From Rhizobacter sp. Root1221 (GTDB lineage: Bacteria; Pseudomonadota; Gammaproteobacteria; Burkholderiales; Burkholderiaceae_C): a stretch of 64,000 nucleotides of DNA. How positions within the stretch are numbered: position 1 is the stretch's first letter; each line of letters starts with the position of its first letter. Shown here piece by piece: positions 53,107 to 61,688 of this stretch. Both the position numbers and the translations under genes were made by a program. The stretch covers positions 62,001 through 126,000 of the forward strand of contig NZ_LMDI01000075.1 in the NCBI RefSeq assembly GCF_001425785.1. The letters run 5' to 3'. The notes beneath the pieces are model-generated. The model saw only the letters and a program-made list of their open reading frames with translations. It was not told where the DNA came from and did no database searches.

Positions 53107-53721
53107 ATGTCGCGGTCCGAGCAGAAGGTGCAGACGCGCCAGCGCATCCTGGAAGCCGCTGGACGCGTGTTTCGCAAGGGCGGATTTGGCGGCATCGGGG
53201 TCGATGGCCTGGCGAAAGAGGCGGGCGTGACCTCTGGTGCCTTTTACGTGCACTTCGATTCCAAGGCCGATGCATTCCGCGAGTCGGTCAAGCACGGAAT
53301 GGCCGATCTGCGCGGCGGTGTTCTGTACTTTCAAGCCGAGCACGGGCGCGTGTGGTGGCCGGCGTTCGTGCGGTTCTACCTGACGGCCAAACGCACCTGC
53401 GACCTTTCGGAGGGATGCACATTGCAGTCGATGCCGGCGGAAGTGGCGCGGTCCGATCAGGCGTCACGAGCGGTGTTCGAGGCTGCGCTGCGCGATGTCG
53501 CGCAGGCCGTCGTCGACGGCCCTGTGTCGCCGTCAGCCCCGAGGGACATTGACAGCGCATGCGCCGCGTTGGCCACGCTGGTGGGTGCCGTGACGCTCGC
53601 GCGCGCTGTGGACAGCGAAGCCTTCGCGAGTCAGATCGCAGCAGCCACTGAGAACACCTTGCTCGGGGCACAACCTGGGACCCCAGCGCGGGCACGCGCC
53701 CGCAAGCCTTCGGCTGAATAG
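53107..53721 (+). CDS. TetR/AcrR-family repressor
   Basis: A 204-residue TetR regulator: N-terminal HTH (about 8-52, TRQRILEAAGRVFRKGGFGGIGVDGLAKEAGVTSGAFYVHF) and an all-helical ligand domain with a cysteine motif CDLSEGCTLQSMPAEVARS. ATG at 53107 follows AGGAG with good spacing; upstream in-frame ATGs at 53080 and 53092 lie closer to the operator. It probably represses itself and the divergent tautomerase/VOC pair, responding to a reactive small molecule. Confidence 0.9.
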   Translation: MSRSEQKVQTRQRILEAAGRVFRKGGFGGIGVDGLAKEAGVTSGAFYVHFDSKADAFRESVKHGMADLRGGVLYFQAEHGRVWWPAFVRFYLTAKRTCDLSEGCTLQSMPAEVARSDQASRAVFEAALRDVAQAVVDGPVSPSAPRDIDSACAALATLVGAVTLARAVDSEAFASQIAAATENTLLGAQPGTPARARARKPSAE

Positions 53722-54041
53722 CGCGCGGCGCTGCGCATGGCGTCACGGCGCCCGTGCAACCATCAACCGCGCGAGGCCGCCCAGGCGATACATGCCGTCC
53801 GCGCCGCGATACCGCTCTGCCTTGGTCGCCGAGCGCCCGGGGGAGCCCGAAGGCGAGGCACCACCCGATCACGTCGTGCCGACGCCAGGGCTTCGCGAGG
53901 CCGGTTGAAGGACTGCCCTACCTGTAGTCCATGCGCCGATCATGCGGCATCGAGCGCTGCGCCCGCTCCCACAAGGGGCAACAGCGTACCAGCCGCTGCA
54001 TCGGGCGGCAGGTCAATAGGCTTGGGCCCGCCGCTTCCCCC
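53722..54041. other. Stretch without a supported gene, possibly relic
   Basis: About 320 bp. On the minus strand a short reading near 53749-53830 gives KAERYRGADGMYRLGGLARLM with a stop and frame break upstream, which looks like the C-terminus of a decayed gene. No promoter, repeat or RNA was recognised. Confidence 0.3.
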
Positions 54042-54869
54042 TCACTCGCCAGCAATCAGCCGTTCGATCACCACGCGCAGCCCGGGGTGCTCCGGCACCT
54101 GGATGGCGAACTCATCCCGCAGCACCTCAAGCACCGCATCAACGTCCCGCAGTTGCACCCGTTCGCTGGCTTCGCCCAGGCGATGGATGGCGAAGCTGCC
54201 GTTGTTCAGGGTCTTGCGCAGACGATGGCCGGTGCGGGCGACGATCAGTTGGCCAAGGAATGGCGAGTCCGGATGGGTGGATACGTACCAGCTGCCGACC
54301 GCGCAATCGATGTCCGCCACCACTTGCAGGTCGAACACGTACATCGCCCGCCAGCTCCCGGTCACCAGTGCGCGCAAGGTGTAGGTACCGCCGATCAGAG
54401 TGAGTCGGTAAGGCTCGTGTGGGGTGGCTTGCTCCGCTTCGCTGTCCAGCTGCAGCGGGCCGGTCGGCACCATGCCGCCGAAGCCCACATCGGCGATGTA
54501 GCGCACACCCTCGAGGGTCACCAGCACCAGCATGTGCGTGCGAGCAGTCTGGGCATCCTCCGGGCCGCCCATCACCACTCGCCCGGTCAGCACGCGCGCC
54601 TCGAAGCCCAGCGCCTGCAACAGCAGCAGAAACAGCTGGTTGAGCTCAAAGCAATAGCCGCCGCGCCCCTGGCGCAGCAGCTTGTCCTGCACCGCAGGCG
54701 GGTCGACGGGCACCGGGGCGTGAAGCATCGTTGACAGGGTTTCAAAGGGAAACTCAGCGGTGTGCCGCAACTGCAGTTCGCGCAGGGTTTCGAGGGTCGG
54801 CGGCGGTGCCGACGGGTAGCCCAGGCGCTTGAGGTAAGTCTCCAGATCCAGCATGAAGGGCTCGCTCAT
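54042..54869 (-). CDS. Arylamine N-acetyltransferase
   Basis: A 275-residue NAT that transfers acetyl from acetyl-CoA to aromatic amines and hydrazines. The catalytic triad is visible as RGGYCFELN (Cys73), THMLVLV (His112) and ADVGFGG (Asp127). Length and order match bacterial NATs. The ribosome site AAAAGGAGACACG precedes ATG at 54869. Codon use is slightly less GC-biased than in neighbours, and the flanking 320-bp stretch looks decayed, so transfer is possible. Confidence 0.93.
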   Translation of the reverse strand: MSEPFMLDLETYLKRLGYPSAPPPTLETLRELQLRHTAEFPFETLSTMLHAPVPVDPPAVQDKLLRQGRGGYCFELNQLFLLLLQALGFEARVLTGRVVMGGPEDAQTARTHMLVLVTLEGVRYIADVGFGGMVPTGPLQLDSEAEQATPHEPYRLTLIGGTYTLRALVTGSWRAMYVFDLQVVADIDCAVGSWYVSTHPDSPFLGQLIVARTGHRLRKTLNNGSFAIHRLGEASERVQLRDVDAVLEVLRDEFAIQVPEHPGLRVVIERLIAGE

Positions 54870-54913
54870 CGACGTGTCTCCTTTTCTACCTGTCGTCCTG
54901 ATCGGACTCGGCC

Positions 54914-55327
54914 TCAGCGGCCAACTTCAGTGACGGCCTGGTCGCCCGACCGCCACTCGGCCGCCCCCACCAGGCAGTAGGTGCCCCGCACGCGCCATTG
55001 GGTGGCCGCCAGGGCCACCCGTGCGTCCACCCGCGCACAGCCGGCCGCCGCCGGTTCGGCCCGCACGCCGACCTTCGGCAGGTGCGGTGCAGGCGGCTCG
55101 TAGGTGAAGGTGTTCGCCTTCGGCTCGAACCCCAGCGCCGCGGTCAACGCGATCACGACGCTGTGCTGCGCCACCTCGGGCAGGCCCTGTTGCGTGAGCG
55201 CCGCCAGCAGTGCGGTGTGGGTGGTGTCGGCAAGGCGGGGGGTCAACGGGGTCACGGCCCATCCGGGAAGTGTCCATGCGCCGAGGATGAGGGCGGCGGC
55301 GGCAGTGGACAGGGTGAAGCGGGGCAT
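54914..55327 (-). CDS. Hypothetical secreted protein
   Basis: A 137-residue exported protein. Signal peptide about 1-24 (AALILGAWTLPGWAVTPL), then a helical part (TTHTALLAALTQQGLPEVAQHSVVIALTAALGF) and two cysteines in GCARVDARVAL and GTYCLVGAAEW that may pair. No family recognised. It is divergent from the next secreted-protein gene, 70 bp away, and shows the usual high GC of the region. Confidence 0.7.
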   Translation of the reverse strand: MPRFTLSTAAAALILGAWTLPGWAVTPLTPRLADTTHTALLAALTQQGLPEVAQHSVVIALTAALGFEPKANTFTYEPPAPHLPKVGVRAEPAAAGCARVDARVALAATQWRVRGTYCLVGAAEWRSGDQAVTEVGR

Positions 55328-55397
55328 GCGGCGATGTTCGCATGCCCCGTCGCCGTGCGCCAGAATGGCCGCCCCGCCCCTGCCACCCCGGCCCACG

Positions 55398-55862
55398 ATG
55401 AAACGACTCACCCTGCTGCTCCTGCTCGCCGCCACCTGCCTGGGCCTGGGCGCCACGGAACTGCCGAAGGGGGAGCGGCAATCCATCCTCGACGCCATCC
55501 GTCCGAAGGCGTCGGAAGAGGCCGGCCAGGCCGTGCGGATCAAGGTGGACCGCCTCAACGTCGACGGCGGCTGGGCCGTGCTGGTGGGCGGACTGGTGTC
55601 CGCCTCGGGCAAGGGGATGGACTGGGGCCTGGCCAACGGCTGCCACCCCGACCTCGACAAGATGCTGTGGGTGGTGCTGCAGAAGACGGGCGGCGCCTGG
55701 CGCGTGAAGCACCTGGACATCTGCGCGTCGGAGCCTCCATACTGGTACATGGAGCAATACGGCGGCCTCGTGTGGCCGTGTGGCGTCTACGCCGGCCTGG
55801 GAGAGGGGAGCGAAGGCACCCTCGAGCGCCAGTGCCGGCAGCAGGCCCGGCGCCGGCCCTGA
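55398..55862 (+). CDS. Hypothetical secreted protein
   Basis: A 154-residue exported protein with a signal peptide (about 1-19, LLLLLAATCLGLGATEL). The mature domain contains VDGGWAVLVGGLVSASGKGMDWGL and CHPDLDKMLWVVLQKTGGAWRVKHLDICASEPPYWYM; four cysteines may form disulfides. Similar proteins are found scattered in Burkholderiales but carry no function. ATG at 55398. Divergent from the previous secreted protein. Confidence 0.72.
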   Translation: MKRLTLLLLLAATCLGLGATELPKGERQSILDAIRPKASEEAGQAVRIKVDRLNVDGGWAVLVGGLVSASGKGMDWGLANGCHPDLDKMLWVVLQKTGGAWRVKHLDICASEPPYWYMEQYGGLVWPCGVYAGLGEGSEGTLERQCRQQARRRP

Positions 55863-55907
55863 ACCCGGCGGCGTGCCATCCGGGCCATGTTGAAGCACAC
55901 TATGGGC

Positions 55908-56357
55908 ATGCCCAACATCGCATCCGTCCTCAAGGAAGAGATCACCCGCCTGGCCCGCAAGGAGATCCGTGGCGACATCGCCGATCTCCGCAAGGCCCTG
56001 GCCACGCAACGCGCCGACATCGCCGAGCTGAAGCGAAAGAACCGGGAACTCGAACAAGCCGTCCGCCGGCTGCAGAAGGCCAGTGGCACGGCGCCCCCGG
56101 CGCCGTCCGCCGGGCCGGAGCCCGAAGCGTCCGGCCTGCGCTTCAGCGCCAAGGGCCTGGCCACGCACCGCAAGCGCCTCGGCCTGTCGGTAGCCGACGT
56201 GGGCCTGCTGGTGGGCGCGTCCGACCAATCCGTCTACCTGTGGGAGGCCGGCACCGTGCGGCCTCGGGCCAAGCACCTGCCCGCCATCGCCGCGCTCCGA
56301 ACCCTGGGCAAACGCGAAGCGGCTGCCAAGCTGGCGGCGATCAAGCCGGCCCGGTGA
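55908..56357 (+). CDS. XRE-type helix-turn-helix protein with coiled-coil N-terminus
   Basis: About 149 residues. Residues 1-65 read as a long, charged coiled coil (IASVLKEEITRLARKEIRGDIADLRKAL...ELKRKNRELEQAVRRLQK), then an Ala/Pro linker and an HTH (about 92-140, THRKRLGLSVADVGLLVGASDQSVYLWEAGTVRP). The fold suggests a dimeric DNA-binding regulator. ATG at 55908 preferred; starts at 55887 or 55902 add a few residues. The last 17 bases overlap the convergent MFS gene. Confidence 0.78.
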   Translation: MPNIASVLKEEITRLARKEIRGDIADLRKALATQRADIAELKRKNRELEQAVRRLQKASGTAPPAPSAGPEPEASGLRFSAKGLATHRKRLGLSVADVGLLVGASDQSVYLWEAGTVRPRAKHLPAIAALRTLGKREAAAKLAAIKPAR

Positions 56358-57564
56358 CCGCCGCCCGGCGCGACGGCGCCCCCGCCCACACGAACGCTCC
56401 CCACGCCAACCCGGCCAGTGCCGCCAGCATCAACAGCAGTTCCCGGTAGCCCGGCACCACCAGCAGCATCCAGGCCCCCGCGATGGGGCCCACCGCGCGC
56501 GGCACGAGGGACAGCACCGACAGCACACCGCTGATGCGGCCCACGTGCGCGTGCCCGAAGTACGTGGGCACCACGTGGCCGCGCACGATGGTGACCAGGC
56601 CGTTCGCAGCACCGAACAGCACCGCGAACACCAGCAGCACCCACAGGCCGCCGGCCAGCGCGAACAGCAGCAGCGACAGCGGCATTGCGGCAAACACAAC
56701 GAGCCCGAGCGTGCGGGCCGACCAGCGCTTGCCCGCCCCGAGGAATACCAGCCGCCCGATCACCTGCGACGGGCCGATCCACATCAGCACGGCGAGCGCG
56801 TCGCCCTGCGACGTGCCCTTCGACGCGAAGGCGGGCATCACGTGCGCCCAGAACGTGGCCGACACCACCGAATACAGCATGAAGGTGGCCGCAAGAAGCC
56901 AGAACGCCGAGTGGCGCAAGGCTTCGTGCAGCGTGGCATCGTCGGCCACGTCCGCGGCACGGGGCGGGCGCGGCGGGTCGCTACCCCGCAGCGCCCAGGC
57001 GTTGAGCGGTGCGGCCACGGCCAGCAGCACCGCGCCGATGACCGCAAGCGCCGGGCGCCAGCCGAACGCACCGATCAGCCACAGCGTCACGGGAAACGAC
57101 AGCGTGCTCGCGAACCCGCCCACCAGCGTGAGCCACGTGATGGCCGAGCCGTACCGGGTGGGGAAGCGCCGGGTGACCACGCTGAAGGCCGGTTCGTAGA
57201 GGCACATGGCCATCGCCATGCCGAGCAGGGCCCAGGCCACGTAGAGCAGCTCGATGCGGCCGGCCTGCGACCACACGCCGAACCCGAGCCCCGCGAGCAC
57301 CGTGCCGCCGGTCATCACCGCACGGCCATGGCCACGGTCGATGGCTGCACCGGCCCCGTAGCTGGCAGCACCCCACACGGCAAGGCCCAGCGTGAACGCC
57401 CCCATGATCGCGGACTTGGACCAGCCCAGCGTGTCCCGCATGGGCAGCACGAAGGCGGAGAAGGTGTAGTACAGCGCGCCCCAGGCCAGCAGTTGCGCCG
57501 CGGCCAGGCACGCGACGGTGTTGCCGAACGCCGGTGGGGCCACCGCGTCGGGATTTCGAGACAT
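56341..57564 (-). CDS. MFS transporter
   Basis: A 407-residue major-facilitator carrier with 12 predicted helices, of the monocarboxylate/oxalate-formate-like subgroup (LGWSKSAIMGAFTLGLAVWGAASYGAGAAIDRGHGR, GMAMAMCLYEPAFSVVTRRFPTRYGSAITW). Substrate is unknown, probably a small carboxylate or drug. ATG at 57564. Its 3' end overlaps the XRE gene by 17 bases on the opposite strand. Confidence 0.9.
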   Translation of the reverse strand: MSRNPDAVAPPAFGNTVACLAAAQLLAWGALYYTFSAFVLPMRDTLGWSKSAIMGAFTLGLAVWGAASYGAGAAIDRGHGRAVMTGGTVLAGLGFGVWSQAGRIELLYVAWALLGMAMAMCLYEPAFSVVTRRFPTRYGSAITWLTLVGGFASTLSFPVTLWLIGAFGWRPALAVIGAVLLAVAAPLNAWALRGSDPPRPPRAADVADDATLHEALRHSAFWLLAATFMLYSVVSATFWAHVMPAFASKGTSQGDALAVLMWIGPSQVIGRLVFLGAGKRWSARTLGLVVFAAMPLSLLLFALAGGLWVLLVFAVLFGAANGLVTIVRGHVVPTYFGHAHVGRISGVLSVLSLVPRAVGPIAGAWMLLVVPGYRELLLMLAALAGLAWGAFVWAGAPSRRAAVTGPA

Positions 57565-57645
57565 TGTGCGGATTGTGCGTGCGCCGGCGCGGCCCGGCTG
57601 TCACCGCAAGCACAGTCGACGGCGCCTTTGCGGGAAAATGGCCGT

Positions 57646-58959
57646 GTGCCCAGCCCCGACGCCTTCCCCACCGACCGCCCGCCCATCGTGTTCGTCCACG
57701 GCAACGGCGACACCGCGGGCCTGTGGATCACCACCGTGTGGCGCTTCGAATCGAACGGCTGGCCGCGCGAGCGGCTGCACGCCATCGACCACCCTTACCC
57801 GATGGCCCGCGACGATGACCGCGTGCCGCAACCGGGCCGCAGTTCCAGCGACGACCACGTGGCGTACCTCGCGGCCGAGGTGGACCGCGTGCGCGCGGCC
57901 ACCGGGGCCGAACGGGTCGCGCTGGTGGCCAACTCGCGCGGTGGTTTTGCGGTGCGCAATTACCTCGCACGGCACGGCGGTGCAGGCAGGGTGTCCCATG
58001 CCGTGCTCGGCGGCACCCCGAACCACGGCGTCTGGACATCGGACAGCCACCGGCCGGGCAGCGAGTTCAACGGCGCCGGCCCGCTGCTGTCGCTGCTGAA
58101 CGTGCCCGGCCCGGACGGCCACGAGGTCACGCCCGGGGTGGCCTGGCTCACGCTGCGGTCCGACGGCAATGACAAGTACTGCCAGCCCCACGGCGCCTGG
58201 CTCGGTGCCCCCCACCTCCCCACCGGCATCCAGGCCGACAGCCCCGAACTTCGCGGCGCCACCAACGTGGTGCTGCCCGGTGCCGACCACCGCGAAACCT
58301 CCTTCGGCCCGCACGCGTTCGCGCACACCTGGCAGTTCCTCACGGGCGCCCCGCCCGCCTCGCTCGAGATCACGCCCGAGCCCCGCCTGCGGCTGGACGG
58401 CAAGGTGTCGGGCTTCGGGGCCGACAACCACCGCGGCTTCGACCCGTCGAACCTGCCGCTCGTGGGCGCCACGGTCGAGGTGTACGCCACCCACCCCGCC
58501 ACCGGCGAACGGCTCGGCCCCGCCGTGCACCACCACACCGTGGGACCCGATGGGCGATGGGGGCCGTTCGACGCCCGGGCCGGCCAGCCCTACGAGTTCG
58601 TGCTGGCCGCGCCGGGTTACGCCACCACGCACCTGTACCGCTCGCCGTTCCTGCGGTCGTCCGGCATGGTCCACCTTCGGGTGGAGCGCTTGCCCCGGCC
58701 CGGCACACCGGGGCTCGCCGTGGTGACCCTGAGCCGCCCGCGCGGCTACTTCGACCGCGAGCGCGACCACATCACGCTCGACGGCCTGACCCCGCCACCC
58801 GACGTGCCGGCCGGCGTGGCCGGCATCTCGGCGGCCACCGCCCACGTCACCGACCGCTGCCACCGCACGGTGGCCGGCCAATTCAATGGCGAACACATCG
58901 CCGGCCGTGCGTGGCCGCTCGCCGAAGGCCACGTCGTCACGCTCGAACTGCACCACTGA
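57646..58959 (+). CDS. Lipase-like alpha/beta hydrolase with C-terminal beta domains
   Basis: A 437-residue cytosolic-looking hydrolase. PIVFVHGNGDTAGLW (oxyanion hole), nucleophile motif VANSRGG (Ser97, not the common GxSxG), and a histidine near ADHRET or HAFAHTWQF. The region 270-437 holds two beta-sandwich modules (GATVEVYATHPATGERLGPAVHHHTVGPDGRWGP; DHITLDGLTPPPDVPAG) resembling those in twin-domain PHB depolymerase or lipase proteins. GTG at 57646 is the best start; the reading frame upstream is open but non-coding. No signal peptide was found, which is odd for this architecture. Confidence 0.8.
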   Translation: MPSPDAFPTDRPPIVFVHGNGDTAGLWITTVWRFESNGWPRERLHAIDHPYPMARDDDRVPQPGRSSSDDHVAYLAAEVDRVRAATGAERVALVANSRGGFAVRNYLARHGGAGRVSHAVLGGTPNHGVWTSDSHRPGSEFNGAGPLLSLLNVPGPDGHEVTPGVAWLTLRSDGNDKYCQPHGAWLGAPHLPTGIQADSPELRGATNVVLPGADHRETSFGPHAFAHTWQFLTGAPPASLEITPEPRLRLDGKVSGFGADNHRGFDPSNLPLVGATVEVYATHPATGERLGPAVHHHTVGPDGRWGPFDARAGQPYEFVLAAPGYATTHLYRSPFLRSSGMVHLRVERLPRPGTPGLAVVTLSRPRGYFDRERDHITLDGLTPPPDVPAGVAGISAATAHVTDRCHRTVAGQFNGEHIAGRAWPLAEGHVVTLELHH

Positions 58960-58960
58960 C

Positions 58961-59656
58961 ATGAAACTCGCCCAGCTGCTCTTTTCCCAAGGTTTTGGCG
59001 CCCGCCGCGAATGCGAGGGCCTGATCGCCGCCGGCCACGTGACGGTGGGCGGCACCCGCGTCGACGACCCGTTCGCCGACGTCGATGCACCGGGCCTGCA
59101 GTTCACCGTGCGCGGCGAGGCCTGGACGTACCACGAGAAGGCGCTGCTGGTGATGAACAAGCCGCAGGGCGTGGAGTGTTCGCAAAAGCCCAAGCACCAC
59201 CCGAGCATCTACAGCCTGCTGCCCACCCCGCTGCGCCGCCGCGACGTGCAAAGCATCGGCCGCCTCGACGAGGACACCACCGGGCTGCTGCTGTTCACGG
59301 ACGACGGCGCGCTGATCCACCGCTTCACGTCGCCGAAGAAGCACGTGCCGAAGGTGTACGAGGTGACCTGCAAGCACCCGGTCACCCCCGACCAGGTCGA
59401 CCGCCTGCTCGAAGGCGTGAAGCTCGTGGACGACCCCGCCACCGTGCGCGCCGTGGCCTGCGAACTGACGAGCGAACTCACGCTGCGCATGACCCTCGTG
59501 GACGGCAAGTACCACCAGGTCAAGCGCATGATGGCCGCCGTCAGCAACCGGGTCGAAGGGCTGCACCGCAGCGGCTTCGGCGCGCTCACGCTGCCCGCCG
59601 GCCTGGCCCCGGGCCAATGGCAGTGGCTGGACGGCCCGCAGGCCATCGTGCCCTGA
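58961..59656 (+). CDS. rsuA: 16S rRNA pseudouridine synthase RsuA
   Basis: A 231-residue RsuA-family synthase that makes pseudouridine 516 in 16S rRNA. An S4 domain (about 1-60, LAQLLFSQGFGARRECEGLIAAGHVTVGG) precedes the catalytic domain with GRLDEDTTGLLLFT (catalytic Asp103), VYEVTCKHPVT and KYHQVKRMMAAVSNRVEGLHR. It begins two bases after the preceding stop, so probably co-transcribed with the hydrolase. Confidence 0.94.
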   Translation: MKLAQLLFSQGFGARRECEGLIAAGHVTVGGTRVDDPFADVDAPGLQFTVRGEAWTYHEKALLVMNKPQGVECSQKPKHHPSIYSLLPTPLRRRDVQSIGRLDEDTTGLLLFTDDGALIHRFTSPKKHVPKVYEVTCKHPVTPDQVDRLLEGVKLVDDPATVRAVACELTSELTLRMTLVDGKYHQVKRMMAAVSNRVEGLHRSGFGALTLPAGLAPGQWQWLDGPQAIVP

Positions 59657-59718
59657 CCTGTGCAGAATGGGGGGATGCCCATCGATTCTTTCGATGAGCC
59701 CACCCCGGGGCCCTTGCG

Positions 59719-60630
59719 ATGAACCTGCGTTTCGTGGAAGCCTTTCACTGGGCCGTGGCGCTCAAGAGCGTGACACGTGCGGCCGAGAAGCTCAACATCA
59801 CGCAGTCCGCGCTGTCGAGCCGCATCGCCGTCCTCGAGACCGAACTGGGTGTGCTGCTGCTGGACCGCCGCGACAAGCTGTTCCGCCTGACCGTGGCCGG
59901 CCAGCGCTTCCACGACCTGTCGCAGAACCTGCTGGTGATGCAGACGCAGATCAAGGAAGAGATGGGCTCGGCCACGATGCGCTCGCGCGTGTTGCGCATC
60001 GGGGCCATCGAGTCGGTAGTGCACAGCTGGCTCGCACCGTGGCTCAAGCACATGCAGGCCGAACACACCGACTTCGAGCTCGAGCTCACGGTCGAAACGA
60101 GCCCCATCCTCGTGGACCAGCTGCAGCGTGGCAAGCAGGACATGGTGTTCGCCGCGTTGCCCGCCTCGGGTGAAGGCATCCGCACCCGCACGCTGCCGTC
60201 GATGGCGATGAACTTCGTGGGCCACAAGGTGCTGCACGCCCGCCTCCTGTACAAGCTGCGCGACCTGCTCGGGTTCGACCTGCTCACGTTCCAGCGCGGT
60301 TCGCAGCCCCACGTGGCGCTGCTGGAACTGTTCCGCAGCGCGGGCAGCGAAACGCCCCGCGTGCACGCGATCCAGTCGGTGTCGGCCATGGTGCAGCTGG
60401 TGGAAGCGGGTTTCGGCATCGCCACGCTGCCGCGGGCCGCCGTGGACCACCTGTCGCTGCGCCTGCCGCTGCGCATCCTGCAGACGGACGTGGTGTTGGA
60501 ACCGCTTCCCGTGCACGCCAGTTACCGCGAGGATCCCACCTCCCACCTCACGGATGCCGCACTGGCGTCCGCCGTGGATCACGCCACCCAGCGCCCGCGC
60601 CCCACACGGCGCGCCACCACCGCCGGCTGA
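59719..60630 (+). CDS. LysR-family transcriptional regulator
   Basis: A 303-residue LysR regulator: HTH about 3-62 (LRFVEAFHWAVALKSVTRAAEKLNITQSALSSRIAVLETELG), effector domain 92-295 with GTRTLPSMAM-like strand and GFGIATLPRAAVDHL. ATG at 59719. It precedes the cyclase/ABC-importer gene set on the same strand, an arrangement unlike the usual divergent one, and is probably its regulator. Inducer unknown. Confidence 0.92.
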   Translation: MNLRFVEAFHWAVALKSVTRAAEKLNITQSALSSRIAVLETELGVLLLDRRDKLFRLTVAGQRFHDLSQNLLVMQTQIKEEMGSATMRSRVLRIGAIESVVHSWLAPWLKHMQAEHTDFELELTVETSPILVDQLQRGKQDMVFAALPASGEGIRTRTLPSMAMNFVGHKVLHARLLYKLRDLLGFDLLTFQRGSQPHVALLELFRSAGSETPRVHAIQSVSAMVQLVEAGFGIATLPRAAVDHLSLRLPLRILQTDVVLEPLPVHASYREDPTSHLTDAALASAVDHATQRPRPTRRATTAG

Positions 60631-60763
60631 CCCGAAGCACCGTCTGCAGGCACGGCCGCCCCAAGAACACCCCCGCCGCGCACCGGCGTTGGTCATCAGA
60701 AAAATCGATGGGCTGAGCAAGAAATTTCGCGTTGGCGAAGCGGTGTCCGAATTCCCACAATCT

Positions 60764-60788
60764 CGTCATGCACTCCAAACGCATGACG
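60764..60788 (+). promoter_or_regulatory. Inverted repeat upstream of the DUF1445 gene
   Basis: CGTCATGC / GCATGACG, a perfect 8-bp inverted repeat with a nine-base loop, ends a few bases before the ribosome site AAGGAAG. It could be an operator or an RNA hairpin in the leader. The 176-bp gap from 60631 also contains an unassigned promoter. Confidence 0.6.
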
Positions 60789-60806
60789 TGAAGGAAGACG
60801 AACACC

Positions 60807-61640
60807 ATGTTAGGTACTAACCCTCAGCCCCGGTCCTCCGCGGTTCCATCGCCCTCCTGGACCGCCGCATCCACCGGCCTCGACGTGCGGCTCGCCGCAC
60901 GCCGCGGTGCCCTCGACACCCACACCAGCGGCTTTGCGAGCGCCCACGTGCAAGGCAACCTGGTCATCCTGCCGGAGGCCCTGGGCCGCGACTTCCTGCG
61001 CTACTGCCAGGCCAACCCGAAGCCGTGCCCGGTGCTGGCCGTGTCCGAGCCCGGCGACCCGGCCATTCCCTCCCTCGGCGCCGACCTCGACATCCGCACC
61101 GACGTGCCCCGCTACCGCGTCTGGCGCCACGGGGAACTGGTGTCCGAACCCACCGACATCCGCGACCTCTGGCGTGACGACCTGATGAGCTTTGTCATCG
61201 GCTGTTCGTTCTCGTTCGAGCACGCGCTGCTCGCCCACGGCATCCCGCTCCGGCACATCACGCGGGGCCACAACGTGGCGATGTACCGCACCCGCATCGA
61301 GACCCGGCCGGCGGGCCCGTTCCACGGCCCCATGGTGGTGTCGATGCGGCCCATGAGCGCGGCCGATGCCACCCGCGCCACGGAGATCACCTCGCGCCTG
61401 CCCCAGGTCCATGGCGCGCCGGTGCACGTCGGCGACCCGGCCCTGATCGGCATCGCGGACATCGGCACCCCGGACTACGGCGACCCCGTGGAGATCCTGC
61501 CGGGCGAGGTGCCGGTGTTCTGGGCCTGCGGCGTGACACCCCAGGCCGCGATCGCCACCGCGCGGCCCGGCTTCTGCATCACCCACGCACCCGGGGCGAT
61601 GCTGGTCACCGACCTGCTGAACAGCGAACTGGCCGCCTGA
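60807..61640 (+). CDS. D-glutamate cyclase-like protein (DUF1445)
   Basis: A 277-residue protein of the DUF1445 family (PF07286), whose mammalian relative DGLUCY converts D-glutamate to 5-oxoproline. The core has [27 protein letters not shown] (about 122-148), [22 protein letters not shown] and [12 protein letters not shown]. Bacterial members are often annotated as hydro-lyases. In front of an importer for branched-chain-type amino acids it may process the imported acid. ATG at 60807 follows AAGGAAG. Confidence 0.88.
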   Translation: MLGTNPQPRSSAVPSPSWTAASTGLDVRLAARRGALDTHTSGFASAHVQGNLVILPEALGRDFLRYCQANPKPCPVLAVSEPGDPAIPSLGADLDIRTDVPRYRVWRHGELVSEPTDIRDLWRDDLMSFVIGCSFSFEHALLAHGIPLRHITRGHNVAMYRTRIETRPAGPFHGPMVVSMRPMSAADATRATEITSRLPQVHGAPVHVGDPALIGIADIGTPDYGDPVEILPGEVPVFWACGVTPQAAIATARPGFCITHAPGAMLVTDLLNSELAA

Positions 61641-61688
61641 CGGGCCATCAACTTCGATCCCAGTCATCTGAGCAACCAAGGAACCATC

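Noticed and set aside
56545-57645. Long upstream extension of the lipase-like gene
   Set aside because: It overlaps the MFS gene in antisense and has an arginine/histidine-rich shadow composition. The GTG at 57646 is the natural start.
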